Source: Actinomycetota bacterium (GTDB taxonomy: Bacteria > Actinomycetota > Actinomycetes > Mycobacteriales > Mycobacteriaceae). Taken from it: a DNA stretch of 62,213 nucleotides. This document shows, in pieces, positions 27,471 to 36,487 of this stretch. A program made the position numbers and the translations under genes. The stretch spans positions 1 through 62,213 of the forward strand of contig JAFDWN010000014.1 of assembly GCA_018268465.1 (NCBI GenBank), read 5' to 3'. The notes under the pieces are model-generated. The model saw only the letters and a program-made list of their open reading frames with translations, searched no databases and was not told the DNA's origin. How positions within the stretch are numbered: the first letter of the stretch is position 1; every line of letters begins with the position of its first letter.

Positions 27471-29324
27471 TCACACCCGCTGGTCCTGCTGGTCCTGCTG
27501 TGCGAGCAACCGCGCGTAGCCCGCACCCATACCCAGCAGCACCAGCCCGGTGACGATGAAGACCACCACCCGGAAGATGCCGTCCAGTGTGCCGAGGTCG
27601 AACAGGAACAGTTTGGCCATCGCCGCCGCCACCAGGGTGAGGCCGCCGCCGATCGGCATCGAACGTTGCGCCTTGGGTTTGCGCGCCGCATAGAGGAACA
27701 ACCCGGCCGCCGCGGCGATCCAGCAGATGGTGGCCGCCATGTGGCCGGCGAGGAAACCGCCGCCGGGGCCGCCGACCAGCACCCCCGCCGTGACGGTGAA
27801 AGTGGTGACGGCGTACCCGATCACCACGGCACAGCCCGCCCACAGCACGCGGACCGCGTCGTCGGCGACCGGCTGGTCCGACGGTGCGGTCCACGAGCGC
27901 ACCACGGCCACCGCGACGCACCCGAGCAGCACACTGGCGATCAGGGTCGACACCGCGTCGGGCCGGCTCGTCTCCGTGGCCCTGACCAGCAGGCTGGGCG
28001 GGGCGTAGCTCAGATACAACGAGCCTCCCACCACGCCGAAGCCGATCGCCGACCACCGGGCGACGTCGTCGGCGCGCCCGGCGATCGCGACGAGAAGCGC
28101 CATCGCCAACAGCACGGGCGCCGCGATCTCACCGTCGAATGCGACCGTCACCGCGACGAGGGCGGCGACCGCGGACAGTGCCGACCACACCTGACGGACG
28201 ATCCCGGGTACTCCGGGCAGCCGGTCCCCGATGAGCGCCAGCGCCAGCATCGTCGCGGCCAGCGCGGCGATCATCAGCGCCGCCGCGGCGCGCCCGACGG
28301 CCAGTGACACACTGAGCACCGGCAATGCGCCCACGCAGGTCAGTACCGCCATTGCCGCGCGATTGGCGGTGTACGGCAGCAGGATCAGCGCGGAGATCAC
28401 GGCCAGTAGGGCGGCGATGGCGCAGGCACCGGCGAGGGCGACGTCGTCGCGCCCGCCGATACCCGTGGCGGCGAGGGCGACGAGCAGCGGCAAGGTGCAC
28501 GCGGCGACGCGTGCCGCGTGCAGCCAGATCCAGTCCCGGCCCAGCTGGACCGGCAGCGACGCCGCGGCCAGGGCCAGCATGAACGCGAGGAGTAACAGGG
28601 TGATGCCGTCGGTGACCACCGGGGCCAGGCCGATGAGCGGCACCAGCACGAGCAGCCCCAGATGTTCGGAATCCCATCGCCGGGCCAGGGTGAGCCCGCC
28701 GCCCGCGATCACCGCGGCCAGCACCAGCCCGACGGGTGCGGCCACCCATGCGTACACCGTCGTCACGGCGATGACGTCGATGTACGCCGCCGCCACTCCG
28801 GTCGCGGCGAGCGCGATCGCACCGACACGCCCGCCGGGCCGGGTGTTGAGCCGCATTCCCGCGGCGACCAGCCCCGCCGCCAGCACCGCACCGGCGGCGA
28901 CCCGCAGCTCCGGACGCAGGATGCCCGCCTGCGCGGCCAGGACCAGCAGCAGGACCACACCCGTCAGCGTCACCGTGACCCCGGCCACCGCGAGGACCTT
29001 GCCGATCCAGCCCTCGGAACGGGGCTCCGACGGCTGGGGTGACGCTGCGGGCGGTGGAACGGGTGGACGTGGTGGCACCACGGGCCGCGGCGGTGGTGGC
29101 GCCGCGGGCGGCCAGTAGCCGGCGGGCGGCGGGGCATACGGGACGAAGGGCGCGGGGTAGGGCATCGGGTAGGGCACCGGCTGCGGCGCGGGCACCGGCT
29201 GCGGTGTCGTGGTGAGCAGCTGGTCGAGTACCCGCAGATCGGCCGAAACGCGGGCCATCTGCTGGGATATCGAGGCGAAATCCGCGGAGAGTCTGGCGAC
29301 GACGGCGCGGTGGGCTTCGGTCAT
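27471..29324 (-). CDS. DUF2339-family multi-pass membrane protein
   Basis: A 617-aa protein of unknown function. Residues 1-40 are a short helical segment (QQMARVSADLRVLDQLL), then comes a Pro-rich stretch (~40-100) with repeated PVP, PYP and PPP units. About 17 hydrophobic segments fill the rest, as in DUF2339 proteins. The tail QQDQQDQ is hydrophilic. It lies convergent to the cyclase and is transcribed away from the response regulator with a ~56-bp gap. The Pro-rich linker points to a cytosolic or wall-spanning tether, but no partner is indicated. Confidence 0.85.
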   Translation of the reverse strand: MTEAHRAVVARLSADFASISQQMARVSADLRVLDQLLTTTPQPVPAPQPVPYPMPYPAPFVPYAPPPAGYWPPAAPPPPRPVVPPRPPVPPPAASPQPSEPRSEGWIGKVLAVAGVTVTLTGVVLLLVLAAQAGILRPELRVAAGAVLAAGLVAAGMRLNTRPGGRVGAIALAATGVAAAYIDVIAVTTVYAWVAAPVGLVLAAVIAGGGLTLARRWDSEHLGLLVLVPLIGLAPVVTDGITLLLLAFMLALAAASLPVQLGRDWIWLHAARVAACTLPLLVALAATGIGGRDDVALAGACAIAALLAVISALILLPYTANRAAMAVLTCVGALPVLSVSLAVGRAAAALMIAALAATMLALALIGDRLPGVPGIVRQVWSALSAVAALVAVTVAFDGEIAAPVLLAMALLVAIAGRADDVARWSAIGFGVVGGSLYLSYAPPSLLVRATETSRPDAVSTLIASVLLGCVAVAVVRSWTAPSDQPVADDAVRVLWAGCAVVIGYAVTTFTVTAGVLVGGPGGGFLAGHMAATICWIAAAAGLFLYAARKPKAQRSMPIGGGLTLVAAAMAKLFLFDLGTLDGIFRVVVFIVTGLVLLGMGAGYARLLAQQDQQDQRV

Positions 29325-29380
29325 GCCCTTATCGTGCCGCCGGACCGTCCCCGGCGGATGAGTAGGACTACCCGACTGCC

Positions 29381-30031
29381 CTATTCGTCGAGCCCGTGCT
29401 CGATCGCGTAGCGGGCGAGTTCGACCCGGTTGGCCACCTGGAGTTTACGAAAGGTCGCCTGGACGTGGTTCTCGACGGTCCGGTGGCTCAGCGACAGCCG
29501 CGCGGCGATCTGTTTGGCCGTCAAACCCTTGGCGACGTGCCGCAACACCTCCGTCTCGCGGTCGGTGAGGCTGGGGGTGTCACCGCCCGGGATGCGGGCG
29601 ATGCGCCGGTACTCCCCCAGCACCAGCCCGGCCAGACCCGGCGTGAACACCGCCCTCCCTTCGGCGGTGGCCCGCACCGCCTCGCCCAGTTCGGCTTTCG
29701 ACGCACTCTTGACGAGGTAGCCCGTCGCGCCTGCCTTCACCGCCTCCAGCACGTCGTCGCGTTCGTCGGACGCCGAGAGCACGAGCACCCGGGACGTCGG
29801 CGAGACCGCGAGTACCTCGGCGGTCGCCTGGGCGCCGTCACCGTCGGTGAGCCGCATGTCCATCACGACGACGTCGGGATGGACGATCGCCGCCCGGCGG
29901 CGCGCCGCGGCGACCCCGTCGGCGGTGGCGACGACGGTGAACCCGTCGTCGGCCAGATCGCGCGCCACCGCATCGCGCCAGATGGGGTGGTCGTCGACGA
30001 CCATCACCGTCGGCAGCACCGGATCAGTCAT
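29381..30031 (-). CDS. NarL/LuxR-family response regulator
   Basis: A 216-aa regulator. The receiver domain has D58 (VVVMDMRLTDGDG), the DD pair in VVDDHP and K in YLVKSASKAEL. The C-terminal LuxR helix-turn-helix reads LTDRETEVLRHVAKGLTAKQIAARLSLSHRTVENHVQATFRKLQVANR. The ATG at 30031 overlaps the kinase stop by 8 bp; an in-frame ATG at 30040 is equally close to the GGAGAAGG ribosome site. It is the last gene of the ABC transporter-kinase-regulator operon. Confidence 0.92.
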   Translation of the reverse strand: MTDPVLPTVMVVDDHPIWRDAVARDLADDGFTVVATADGVAAARRRAAIVHPDVVVMDMRLTDGDGAQATAEVLAVSPTSRVLVLSASDERDDVLEAVKAGATGYLVKSASKAELGEAVRATAEGRAVFTPGLAGLVLGEYRRIARIPGGDTPSLTDRETEVLRHVAKGLTAKQIAARLSLSHRTVENHVQATFRKLQVANRVELARYAIEHGLDE

Positions 30032-31175
30032 GACCCCCATCCTTCTCCGTGCGGGGCACCGTGAGCTCCCATTCGGTCCCGCTGCCGGGACCGGTGTTCA
30101 ACGTCGCCGTGCCGCCGAGCCAGTTCATCCGTCCCACAATCGATTTCGCGATGCCCAACCGCCCCTCCCGGACGGCGTCCTCGAGCCTGCCCGGGGGGAT
30201 CCCCGCGCCGTCGTCGCGGATGCTGACCACGACCGAATCGTCGAGATCCTCCACCAGGACGTATGCGTGCGCGGCGGTGCCGGCGTGGGCGGCGACGTTG
30301 TCCAGCGCGTTGCCCACCGCGGCGCACAGTTCATTCGCCACGGCGGTGTCGAGCAGCACCGGTTCGGCGGGCAGGCTCACCGACACCCGGTCCGAGGCGC
30401 GCCTGCGCAGCATCGCGGCCACGTCGGCGCGCGCACCGGCCGTGGGTGTCGCGGCGCCGTCGGCCGAACTGACCAGCCGGCGCAGGGCCCGTTCCTGCTG
30501 CCCGGCCAGTTCGGCCAAACGTGCTGTCTCACCACCGATCTCACGGCCGCGACGGGCCACCAGCGCCAGCACCTGGATGGCGCCGTCGTGGACCTCGCGC
30601 GACAGCCGTTCGCGCTCCTCGAGTGCCGCCGACAGCCGGGCCACCCGTTGCAGTTCGGTGTGGGCGCGCCGGGCGGTCTGCGCGGCCATGCCGACCGCCA
30701 GCCCTACGGCGAGTTCGATGACGATGGTGGCGTTGCGGCCCAGGTCGACGTTGACATGGCCCTTGAGGGCGGCGGCCGCGGCCATCACCACCAGACCGGT
30801 CAGCATGCCCGCGACCGGACCCAGCAGAATCGCCGCCGAGATGGTCGCGTTGGTGGCCCACAGTGTGGTCGGCAGGGACTGGTTGTCACGCACCCAGTCG
30901 TCCGAGGCGATCAGCTGTGTGGCCAACATCAGCGCCACCACCAGCACGATCTCGCCGAGCACCCAGGCCGGGCGCCGGCCGAACCCACGCAGGTAGGCCA
31001 CCGCGAACACGGCGCTGCCGCCGAGCAGGACCGCGGCCAGCAGCGCGCCCGCCAGCGGCCGGTCCAGGTCGCGGTTCACCGCGATCTGGAAACCCACCGC
31101 GTAGACGCAGCTGAGCAGCCGGAACACCTGGGCGGCCCGCCACAGCGGGGCGGCGGGATCCGGCGCCCCCGGCAC
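30024..31175 (-). CDS. membrane histidine kinase (NarL-partner type, HisKA_3)
   Basis: A 383-aa sensor kinase. Five or six membrane segments (residues ~15-165) form the sensing part without a large extracellular domain. The HisKA_3 dimerisation helix has the phospho-His at H196 (LSREVHDGAIQVLALV). The ATPase domain shows the N box ELCAAVGNALDNVAAHA, G1 RDDGAGIPPG and G2 EGRLGIAKSIVGR. The GTG start shares one base with the TAG of the ABC ATPase gene (TAGTG), so the kinase is translated together with the transporter. An intramembrane-sensing or transporter-sensing kinase is inferred. Confidence 0.9.
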   Translation of the reverse strand: MPGAPDPAAPLWRAAQVFRLLSCVYAVGFQIAVNRDLDRPLAGALLAAVLLGGSAVFAVAYLRGFGRRPAWVLGEIVLVVALMLATQLIASDDWVRDNQSLPTTLWATNATISAAILLGPVAGMLTGLVVMAAAAALKGHVNVDLGRNATIVIELAVGLAVGMAAQTARRAHTELQRVARLSAALEERERLSREVHDGAIQVLALVARRGREIGGETARLAELAGQQERALRRLVSSADGAATPTAGARADVAAMLRRRASDRVSVSLPAEPVLLDTAVANELCAAVGNALDNVAAHAGTAAHAYVLVEDLDDSVVVSIRDDGAGIPPGRLEDAVREGRLGIAKSIVGRMNWLGGTATLNTGPGSGTEWELTVPRTEKDGGHD

Positions 31176-31975
31176 TACATCACCTTGGACAGAAACGCCT
31201 TCGTGCGATCGTGCTGCGGATTGCTCATGATCTCGCGCGGATTGCCCCGCTCCACCACGACGCCGCCGTCCATGAACACCAGCTCGTCGGCGACCTCACG
31301 GGCGAATCCCATCTCGTGGGTGACGACGACCATCGTCATCCCCTCGGAGGCGAGCTTCTTCATGACGCCGAGCACCTCGCCGACCAACTCGGGATCGAGC
31401 GCCGAGGTGGGTTCGTCGAACAGCATCAGTTTCGGGCTCATCGCCAGTGCCCGCGCGATCGCGACGCGCTGTTGCTGACCGCCGGACAGCTGGGCGGGGT
31501 ACGCCTCGGCCTTGTCCGCCAGACCCACCTGGTTGAGCAGGTCCCGGGCGCGTTCCACGGCTTCGCCCTTCTTGACCCCTTTCACGTGCACCGGGGCCTC
31601 GATGATGTTGGCCAGCGCGGTGCGGTGTGGGAACAGGTTGAAATGCTGGAACACCATCCCGACATCGCGACGCTGCTTGGCCACATCGCTCGGCCTCATC
31701 TCGTGCAGCTTGCCGCCCCGCTCGCGGTAGCCGACGAGTTCCCCGTCGACGTAGAGCCGGCCCGCACTGACGTTCTCCAGGTGGTTGATGCACCGCAGGA
31801 AGGTCGACTTCCCCGACCCCGAGGGGCCGACGAGAACCAGCACCTGGCCGCGCTGGACCTGCAGGGTGATGCCCTTGAGCACCTTCAGCGCGCCGAAGTC
31901 CTTGCAGACCAGCTCGGCCTTGACCATCGGCCTTTCCGCGGAGCCCACCGGCTCCGGGGTCACGGTATCCGTCAT
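31175..31975 (-). CDS. polar amino acid ABC transporter ATPase (GlnQ type)
   Basis: A 266-aa ATPase of a polar-amino-acid importer. Walker [11 protein letters not shown]-loop [17 protein letters not shown], signature [16 protein letters not shown], Walker [15 protein letters not shown] and H-loop [10 protein letters not shown], all of the GlnQ/HisP type. An insertion of ~10 residues ([17 protein letters not shown]) lies before the Q-loop. The start at 31975 overlaps the permease stop (ATGA). Confidence 0.93.
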   Translation of the reverse strand: MTDTVTPEPVGSAERPMVKAELVCKDFGALKVLKGITLQVQRGQVLVLVGPSGSGKSTFLRCINHLENVSAGRLYVDGELVGYRERGGKLHEMRPSDVAKQRRDVGMVFQHFNLFPHRTALANIIEAPVHVKGVKKGEAVERARDLLNQVGLADKAEAYPAQLSGGQQQRVAIARALAMSPKLMLFDEPTSALDPELVGEVLGVMKKLASEGMTMVVVTHEMGFAREVADELVFMDGGVVVERGNPREIMSNPQHDRTKAFLSKVM

Positions 31976-32892
31976 GCGTGCCCTGCCTCCGTCTCCGTCT
32001 GCGCCTTGGCCAGCGCCTCGAGCTGCTTGGTGGTCAGCTTCCGGGTGGCTCCGCGGGAGAAGTACCGCTCCAGGTAGTACTGACCGACCATCAGGACGCT
32101 GGTGACGATGAGGTACCAGGTTGCGGCGACGAGCAGCAGCGGTACCGGCTCGAAGATGCGCGCCGCGATCTCCCGCATGGCGATGCTGTACACGTCGTAG
32201 GCGTACGGCACCGCCGTGACCAGCGAGGTGGTCTTCAGCATGCTGATGACCTCGTTGCCGGTCGGCGGGATGATCACCCGCATCGCCTGGGGCAGCACCG
32301 TGCGCCGCATCGCCATCCCCCACGACATGCCCAGCGCCGTGGAGGCCTCCAGCTGACCCTCCGGCACCGAGGTGATGCCGGCGCGGATGATCTCGGCCAT
32401 GTAGGCGGCCTCGTTGAGCGCCAGGCCCAGCACCGCCAACAGGAACGGGATCGACAACGCCTGCAGGTTGAGGTGGAAGAACGACGGCCCGAATGGGATG
32501 CCCAGCTGGATGTTCTGGTAGATGACCGGGATCAGACCCCAGAACACCAGCTGGACGTAGATGGGTGTGCCACGGAAGATCCACAGGTACACCCACGACA
32601 CCGCCCGGAACACCGGGTTGGGTGACAGCCGCATCACCGACAGCAGCACACCGAGCGCGATCGCCAGCACCATCGAGTAGACCGTGAGCTGCAGGGTGTT
32701 GAAGACACCGAGCAGGATCCGCTCGTTGAACAGGTACTCGAAATAGGTCGACCAGCCGTAGGCGGGGTTGGTGGCCGCGCCATAGACGAACAGCCCGGCC
32801 AGCACGAGGATGACACCCGCCCCGATCCACCGCCACGGATGGCGGAGTGGAACGGCGTCGATGGCTTGCGGCGGCGTTGCGGTGTCAGTCAT
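31972..32892 (-). CDS. polar amino acid ABC transporter permease
   Basis: A 306-aa permease of the His/Glu/Gln/Arg type. Five or so membrane segments; the cytosolic EAA motif is [35 protein letters not shown] (32895) and ATG (32892) stand side by side; I take the ATG. It is preceded by a 7-base gap from the binding-protein stop. Only one permease gene is present, so the channel is probably a homodimer. Confidence 0.92.
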   Translation of the reverse strand: MTDTATPPQAIDAVPLRHPWRWIGAGVILVLAGLFVYGAATNPAYGWSTYFEYLFNERILLGVFNTLQLTVYSMVLAIALGVLLSVMRLSPNPVFRAVSWVYLWIFRGTPIYVQLVFWGLIPVIYQNIQLGIPFGPSFFHLNLQALSIPFLLAVLGLALNEAAYMAEIIRAGITSVPEGQLEASTALGMSWGMAMRRTVLPQAMRVIIPPTGNEVISMLKTTSLVTAVPYAYDVYSIAMREIAARIFEPVPLLLVAATWYLIVTSVLMVGQYYLERYFSRGATRKLTTKQLEALAKAQTETEAGHA

Positions 32893-32899
32893 CACGCAC

Positions 32900-33784
32900 T
32901 CAGGAGACTGCGCCGTTGATCACCGGCTTGTCGATCATGCCGTCCTCGAGACCCCAGTTGGCGGCGATCTGCTTGTAGGCACCCGACTCGATCAGATGGT
33001 CGAGGGCCTGCACCAGCGACTGCGCCAGCGGCGATCCCTTCGCGACCGGCCAGCCGTAGGGCGCCGAGTCGAACACCTCACCGGCCTTCTCCAGTTTGCC
33101 GTTGCTCTGCTTGATCGCATACAGCGTCACCGGCGAATCCGCCGACATCGCGTCGGTCTGGCCGAGCACGACGGCGTTGGTGGCCGCGTCCTGGCTGTCG
33201 AACGGGACGATCTCGATCGGCGGCTGGCCCGCGTCGGTGCACTTCTTGCTTCTGGCGGGCAGCTCGTCGGTCTCCTGGGTGGTGGTCGCCTGGACCGCGA
33301 CCTTCTTACCGCAGGCGTTCTCCGGGTCGATCCCGGAACCGACCCGCTGCGCCCACAGCGACCCCGCGGAGAAGTAGGTCACGAAGTCGACGGTCTCCTC
33401 GCGCTCCTTGGTGTCGGTGAACGACGACATGCCGACGTTGAAGGTGCCGCCCTGGATCGACGGGATGATCCTGGCGAAGTCGGCTTCCCGGTACTCCGGG
33501 GTGAGGCCGAGAGTGGATGCGATCGCATTCATCAGGTCGACGTCGAAACCGACGATCTTGCCGCTGGGGTCCTTGAACTCGTTGGGCGCGTACGGAATGT
33601 TCACGCCGATGATGAGCTTCCCGCTGGCCTTGATGTCCTCGGGCACGGTGTTGGCGATCTCATCGACCTTGTCGGCCTGGGCCGCGGTCGTCTCGGTGGT
33701 CGGCCCGCTGGATTCGCTGTTACTCGAGCACCCTGCCAAGACCATGGCGCTGCTGGCCGCGAAGACCACCGCAAACCGCCACAT
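32900..33784 (-). CDS. polar amino acid ABC transporter substrate-binding lipoprotein
   Basis: A 294-aa type II binding lipoprotein. Signal MWRFAVVFAASSAMVL with lipobox LAGC (Cys ~18), a Ser/Thr linker, then an SBP_bac_3 domain (IIGVNIPYAPNEFKD, GFDVDLMNAIASTLGL, AVLGQTDAMSADSPVTLY). The ATG at 33784 follows GAGGAAAG; the longer in-frame start at 33817 spoils the signal peptide. It heads a five-gene operon (binding protein, permease, ATPase, kinase, regulator). Its promoter region is cut about 110 bp upstream by the integrated element. Confidence 0.92.
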   Translation of the reverse strand: MWRFAVVFAASSAMVLAGCSSNSESSGPTTETTAAQADKVDEIANTVPEDIKASGKLIIGVNIPYAPNEFKDPSGKIVGFDVDLMNAIASTLGLTPEYREADFARIIPSIQGGTFNVGMSSFTDTKEREETVDFVTYFSAGSLWAQRVGSGIDPENACGKKVAVQATTTQETDELPARSKKCTDAGQPPIEIVPFDSQDAATNAVVLGQTDAMSADSPVTLYAIKQSNGKLEKAGEVFDSAPYGWPVAKGSPLAQSLVQALDHLIESGAYKQIAANWGLEDGMIDKPVINGAVS

Positions 33785-33893
33785 CTTTCCTCGACGAGTC
33801 TGACATCCACCTAACACGCTTGCCTCTTCTCTTTCATCGGGCCATCGTCCGCCGTCTCAACTCGACGACGTTAACGGCCGTGGACCCAGCGCG

Positions 33894-33912
33894 CACTGCC
33901 GGTAACGGAACA
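33894..33912. other. attachment site, left copy
   Basis: CACTGCCGGTAACGGAACA, identical to bases 44200-44218. Homology ends right after it apart from a C/T change and a short TA. It is the likely crossover core region. Confidence 0.75.
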
Positions 33913-34147
33913 CTAGGACATCGTTAGCGCTATGGTTGGGGAACTTAACCCAGTTGATGCAAAAGCGCTGTCCGCGTAGTTATCCGACAGCCGGCAAACG
34001 GTCGAGCCCTCTTATGGCACACGCATCTGCGTTCGCGAGAGGAACTCATTCTATGACCCGCACACTGGCCACGTCCGTCAACCGCGCGAGCGCCTCGCCC
34101 GCCGGTCCGTCGAACGACTGCCGGGAACCGATCACCAATCAGTCTCG

Positions 34148-34172
34148 CGACGTGCGGAAATTCCGCACGTCG
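34148..34172. promoter_or_regulatory. 25-bp perfect palindrome in the element's left regulatory region
   Basis: Arms CGACGTGCGGAA and TTCCGCACGTCG around one central A. It could be an operator for an element-encoded repressor, or a hairpin in RNA. It lies 133 bp before the ATG at 34305. Confidence 0.6.
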
Positions 34173-34231
34173 ACAAGCGCATCGATGCGATCGGAAGATG
34201 CTTTGCTAGAACAGGGAATTGGCGACGTAAG

Positions 34232-34247
34232 TGTTGTACGTACAACA
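34232..34247. promoter_or_regulatory. 16-bp perfect palindrome, candidate operator
   Basis: TGTTGTACGTACAACA ends 20 bases upstream of a -35-like TTGCGA. Its shape and place fit a dimeric repressor or activator site. Confidence 0.6.
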
Positions 34248-34267
34248 GGTTTGAGTGATCGCCCCGT

Positions 34268-34296
34268 TTGCGACGTTGCCGATGCTGGGTTAGCGT
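34268..34296 (+). promoter_or_regulatory. promoter for the left-end rightward genes
   Basis: TTGCGA (34268-34273), a 17-base spacer and TAGCGT (34291-34296) lie nine bases before the ATG at 34305. Confidence 0.5.
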
Positions 34297-34304
34297 CACC
34301 CGCC

Positions 34305-34979
34305 ATGACCACTGAGACCCTGACCACCCCCGCAGCATCTTGGCGCGACCTCGCCGACCAGCTCACCCCGGAGACCTGCGACTTCTTCGAACGCGCCGAG
34401 GCCGAGGGGAAGCTCGCCCCCGCCACCCTCCACGACATCGCCGCATCGGACGTCCGCTTGCGGCAGCAGGCCGCGGAAGCAGCCGCTGCGTTCGTCGGGG
34501 TGCCGGTGCCGGACGGCGCGCACGAGGTGGGCGACCCCGAGCTGGACGACGACGGTCACCCCTTTCGCGACCTCACGGTGGTGACCACCGGGCGCGGCGA
34601 TTGGGGCAGTGTCCGCGTGGACGCGGCCCAGCGCGTGGACGGCACCCTCTACGAGGTGCGTCTCATTGTTGACGTGTCGGACGATTGGCACGACGCGGCG
34701 ACCGCGCGTGTCATCGGCGACGCCGTCAGTGCGGCCGCCGACCACATGGCGCGGCTCGCTGACCGCCTTGCTGAGATCGACGAGTGCGAACTGTGCGACA
34801 CGGCCGGGGCCACCGCGGACGGTGGGCGGTGTGATCACGGCGTGCTCGACCTCGGCAGCCGCCCTCGCATCGTCCGCAACGCGATCGAGGCACGCGCCGC
34901 GTTGCACTTCTTCGGCGGTGACGCCGCGGCGGCTGAGCAGCTGCAAGCGTGGCGCGAGAGCTTCGGGCACAGCAAGTAG
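34305..34979 (+). CDS. element-encoded hypothetical protein with Cys cluster
   Basis: A 224-aa protein I do not recognise. It is acidic and helical at first (WRDLADQLTPETCDFFERAEAEGK), with a middle beta-rich part (FRDLTVVTTGRGDWGSVRVDAAQRVDGTLYEVRLIVDV). Near the end is a possible zinc site, CELCDTAGATADGGRCDHG. The frame stays open upstream to an ATG at 34053 behind a good AGAGGAA ribosome site; that 308-aa form would run through both palindromes, and its extra residues look unstructured. I prefer 34305 because of the promoter just before it. It is followed by a hairpin and an integrase gene. Confidence 0.7.
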   Translation: MTTETLTTPAASWRDLADQLTPETCDFFERAEAEGKLAPATLHDIAASDVRLRQQAAEAAAAFVGVPVPDGAHEVGDPELDDDGHPFRDLTVVTTGRGDWGSVRVDAAQRVDGTLYEVRLIVDVSDDWHDAATARVIGDAVSAAADHMARLADRLAEIDECELCDTAGATADGGRCDHGVLDLGSRPRIVRNAIEARAALHFFGGDAAAAEQLQAWRESFGHSK

Positions 34980-35013
34980 AGGGCACGGAACCCCAGGGAT
35001 AGGAGCCCATCGC

Positions 35014-35044
35014 GCGGGGCGCCGTCACATCAACGGCGCCCCGC
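35014..35044 (+). terminator. strong hairpin between the hypothetical gene and integrase
   Basis: GCGGGGCGCCGT and ACGGCGCCCCGC form a perfect 12-bp stem with loop CACATCA. No T-tract follows. It starts 35 bases after the upstream stop; likely a terminator or mRNA-stabilising element. Confidence 0.55.
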
Positions 35045-35076
35045 CTCCCATCCCCTCTACTTGCAGGAGCGCCCCC

Positions 35077-36090
35077 ATGGCGAGCAGTAACCGAGTCCGC
35101 ACCAACCGCTACCGCGCCAACCGCGGCGGCTTCACCTTCGAGCAGAACGGCGGCCGCTACGCCGTCCGCGACACATCCGGCACCGTGCTCTGCGACGGCG
35201 ACCTCGACACCGTCGAGGTATGGCTTGTCGAGCATGCCCCGCGTCTGCCTCCCGGGCCGACACCAGCCGCGCCGCCGCTGAACTGGGCGCCGTGGATCGC
35301 GCTGTTCGCTGACGAACAGCGCGCGGCGAAACGCCGCCCCCGCACCATTGAAACCCGCACCAAACATCTCGTTGTGCTTGCCCGGCGCCGCCCCGAACTG
35401 CAACCGCTGACGATCACCCGGGCCGACCTCGTCGAGTACCTCGCAGCGCACGAAACCCTCTGGGAGCCGCGGACGGTGCACTCAGTCGTGACCACCATGC
35501 GGGTGTTCTTCCGCCTGCTCGTCGACCTCGGCCACCGCATCGACGACCCGGCGCGCAGCCTGCCGACGGTGCGGATTCCCCGCGCGCTCCCCCGGCCGTG
35601 CCCCGACCATGTTGTCAGGGCAGCGTACGACGAGATCAGCGACGAACGCCTCCTGCTGGCGATCCGCATTGTCGTCGAGACGGGCTGCCGCCGCGGTGAG
35701 GTCGCGAATATGCATCCCAGCAACGTCGAGGGCCGCCCTGGCGAGTATCAGCTGCATATCGAAGGTAAGGGCGGCCACGAGCGGGCGGTACCGATCAGCG
35801 ACGAACTCGCGCAGCGCATCCTCGAATCCGGCGATACGTGGCTGTTCCCCGGCCGCGACGGCGGGCCGCTGACCGCGGGACATCTGGGCAAGATGATCAC
35901 CGCGGCGCTGCCGGGGCCGTGGACGACGCACACGCTGCGGCACCGCTTCGCCACCGTCGCCTACCAGGCCACCGCGGACCTACGGGCGGTGCAGGAGCTT
36001 CTCGGCCACGCCAGTCCGGTAACGACGAGCATCTATACCCGTGTTGCCGACGGCGCGATGCGTCGAGCAGCCGAGGCGGCCCGCATCTGA
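35077..36090 (+). CDS. tyrosine recombinase / integrase (left-end)
   Basis: A 337-aa tyrosine recombinase with the whole catalytic set: R205 (TGCRRGE), K231, H285-x-x-R288 (HTLRHRF), H311 (GHAS) and Y320 (SIYTRV). Residues ~70-155 are the SAM-like core-binding domain. The N-terminal ~65 residues look like an arm-type binding segment (GGFTFEQNGGRYAVRDTSG). The ATG at 35077 follows AGGAG by seven bases. It resembles in position the integrase Rv2646 at one end of phiRv2. Which of the two recombinases drives integration is not evident. Confidence 0.92.
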   Translation: MASSNRVRTNRYRANRGGFTFEQNGGRYAVRDTSGTVLCDGDLDTVEVWLVEHAPRLPPGPTPAAPPLNWAPWIALFADEQRAAKRRPRTIETRTKHLVVLARRRPELQPLTITRADLVEYLAAHETLWEPRTVHSVVTTMRVFFRLLVDLGHRIDDPARSLPTVRIPRALPRPCPDHVVRAAYDEISDERLLLAIRIVVETGCRRGEVANMHPSNVEGRPGEYQLHIEGKGGHERAVPISDELAQRILESGDTWLFPGRDGGPLTAGHLGKMITAALPGPWTTHTLRHRFATVAYQATADLRAVQELLGHASPVTTSIYTRVADGAMRRAAEAARI

Positions 36091-36334
36091 GCGAATGTCT
36101 TAACCCGTACAGCCCGAAGAATCCCCGTCATGAGGTGTTTGCTGGACGTCTCGCCAAACCAGCGAGGTCACGTGAGCGAACTGGACCTGCAACCCGTACG
36201 ACCGGGCGAACGCTAAGGCCCCTTGGGTGGGCAATCGGGACAGGTTCGAGTACCCCGCCGTACCGCCTGGCTGCCCCGCTGGGCGCCGTTTGCCACGCCC
36301 GTGTGGTGATGTACTGGCCTTGATTCTACCGAGG
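36091..36334. other. 244-bp intergenic region between left integrase and the small Cys-rich gene
   Basis: No gene recognised. The two flanking genes converge here. It contains one copy of the repeated GATTCTACCG motif at 36322-36331. No clear terminator hairpin was seen. Confidence 0.4.
36322..36331 (-). repeat. element-specific 10-mer CGGTAGAATC, copy 1
   Basis: One of three exact copies in the element (others at 39395-39404 and 42070-42079). It contains TAGAAT, a good -10 hexamer, on the minus strand. Confidence 0.45.
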
Positions 36335-36487
36335 TCAGGGGCGTTTACGGGTGACGGCGCGCAGCCGGTCGAGGCGGCGCCGGCAGCCGTTGCACAGCGG
36401 TCCGTATTCGGGGTCATCGTCGCCAGTGGCCGCCAGCTGGCAGGTTTGCGGCAGCCGGGCGGCGCAGAAGCGGGTCGGCCATCCCAT
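36335..36487 (-). CDS. 50-aa Cys-rich small protein
   Basis: A small gene in front of the left integrase end, convergent with it. The ATG at 36487 is set by a strong AGGAGGT eight bases upstream. The protein begins MGWPTRFCAARL and has C8, C16, C32 and C35 (the last pair as CNGC) in a zinc-finger-like spacing. A basic tail RRRLDRLRAVTRKRP follows. Small zinc-binding proteins of this kind are common in temperate actinophages and their satellites; the role is unknown. Confidence 0.65.
   Translation of the reverse strand: MGWPTRFCAARLPQTCQLAATGDDDPEYGPLCNGCRRRLDRLRAVTRKRP

Noticed and set aside
36230-36275. tRNA-like T-arm (GGTTCGAGTACC)
   Set aside because: The flanking bases do not pair as a T stem, and no acceptor or anticodon arm could be found.
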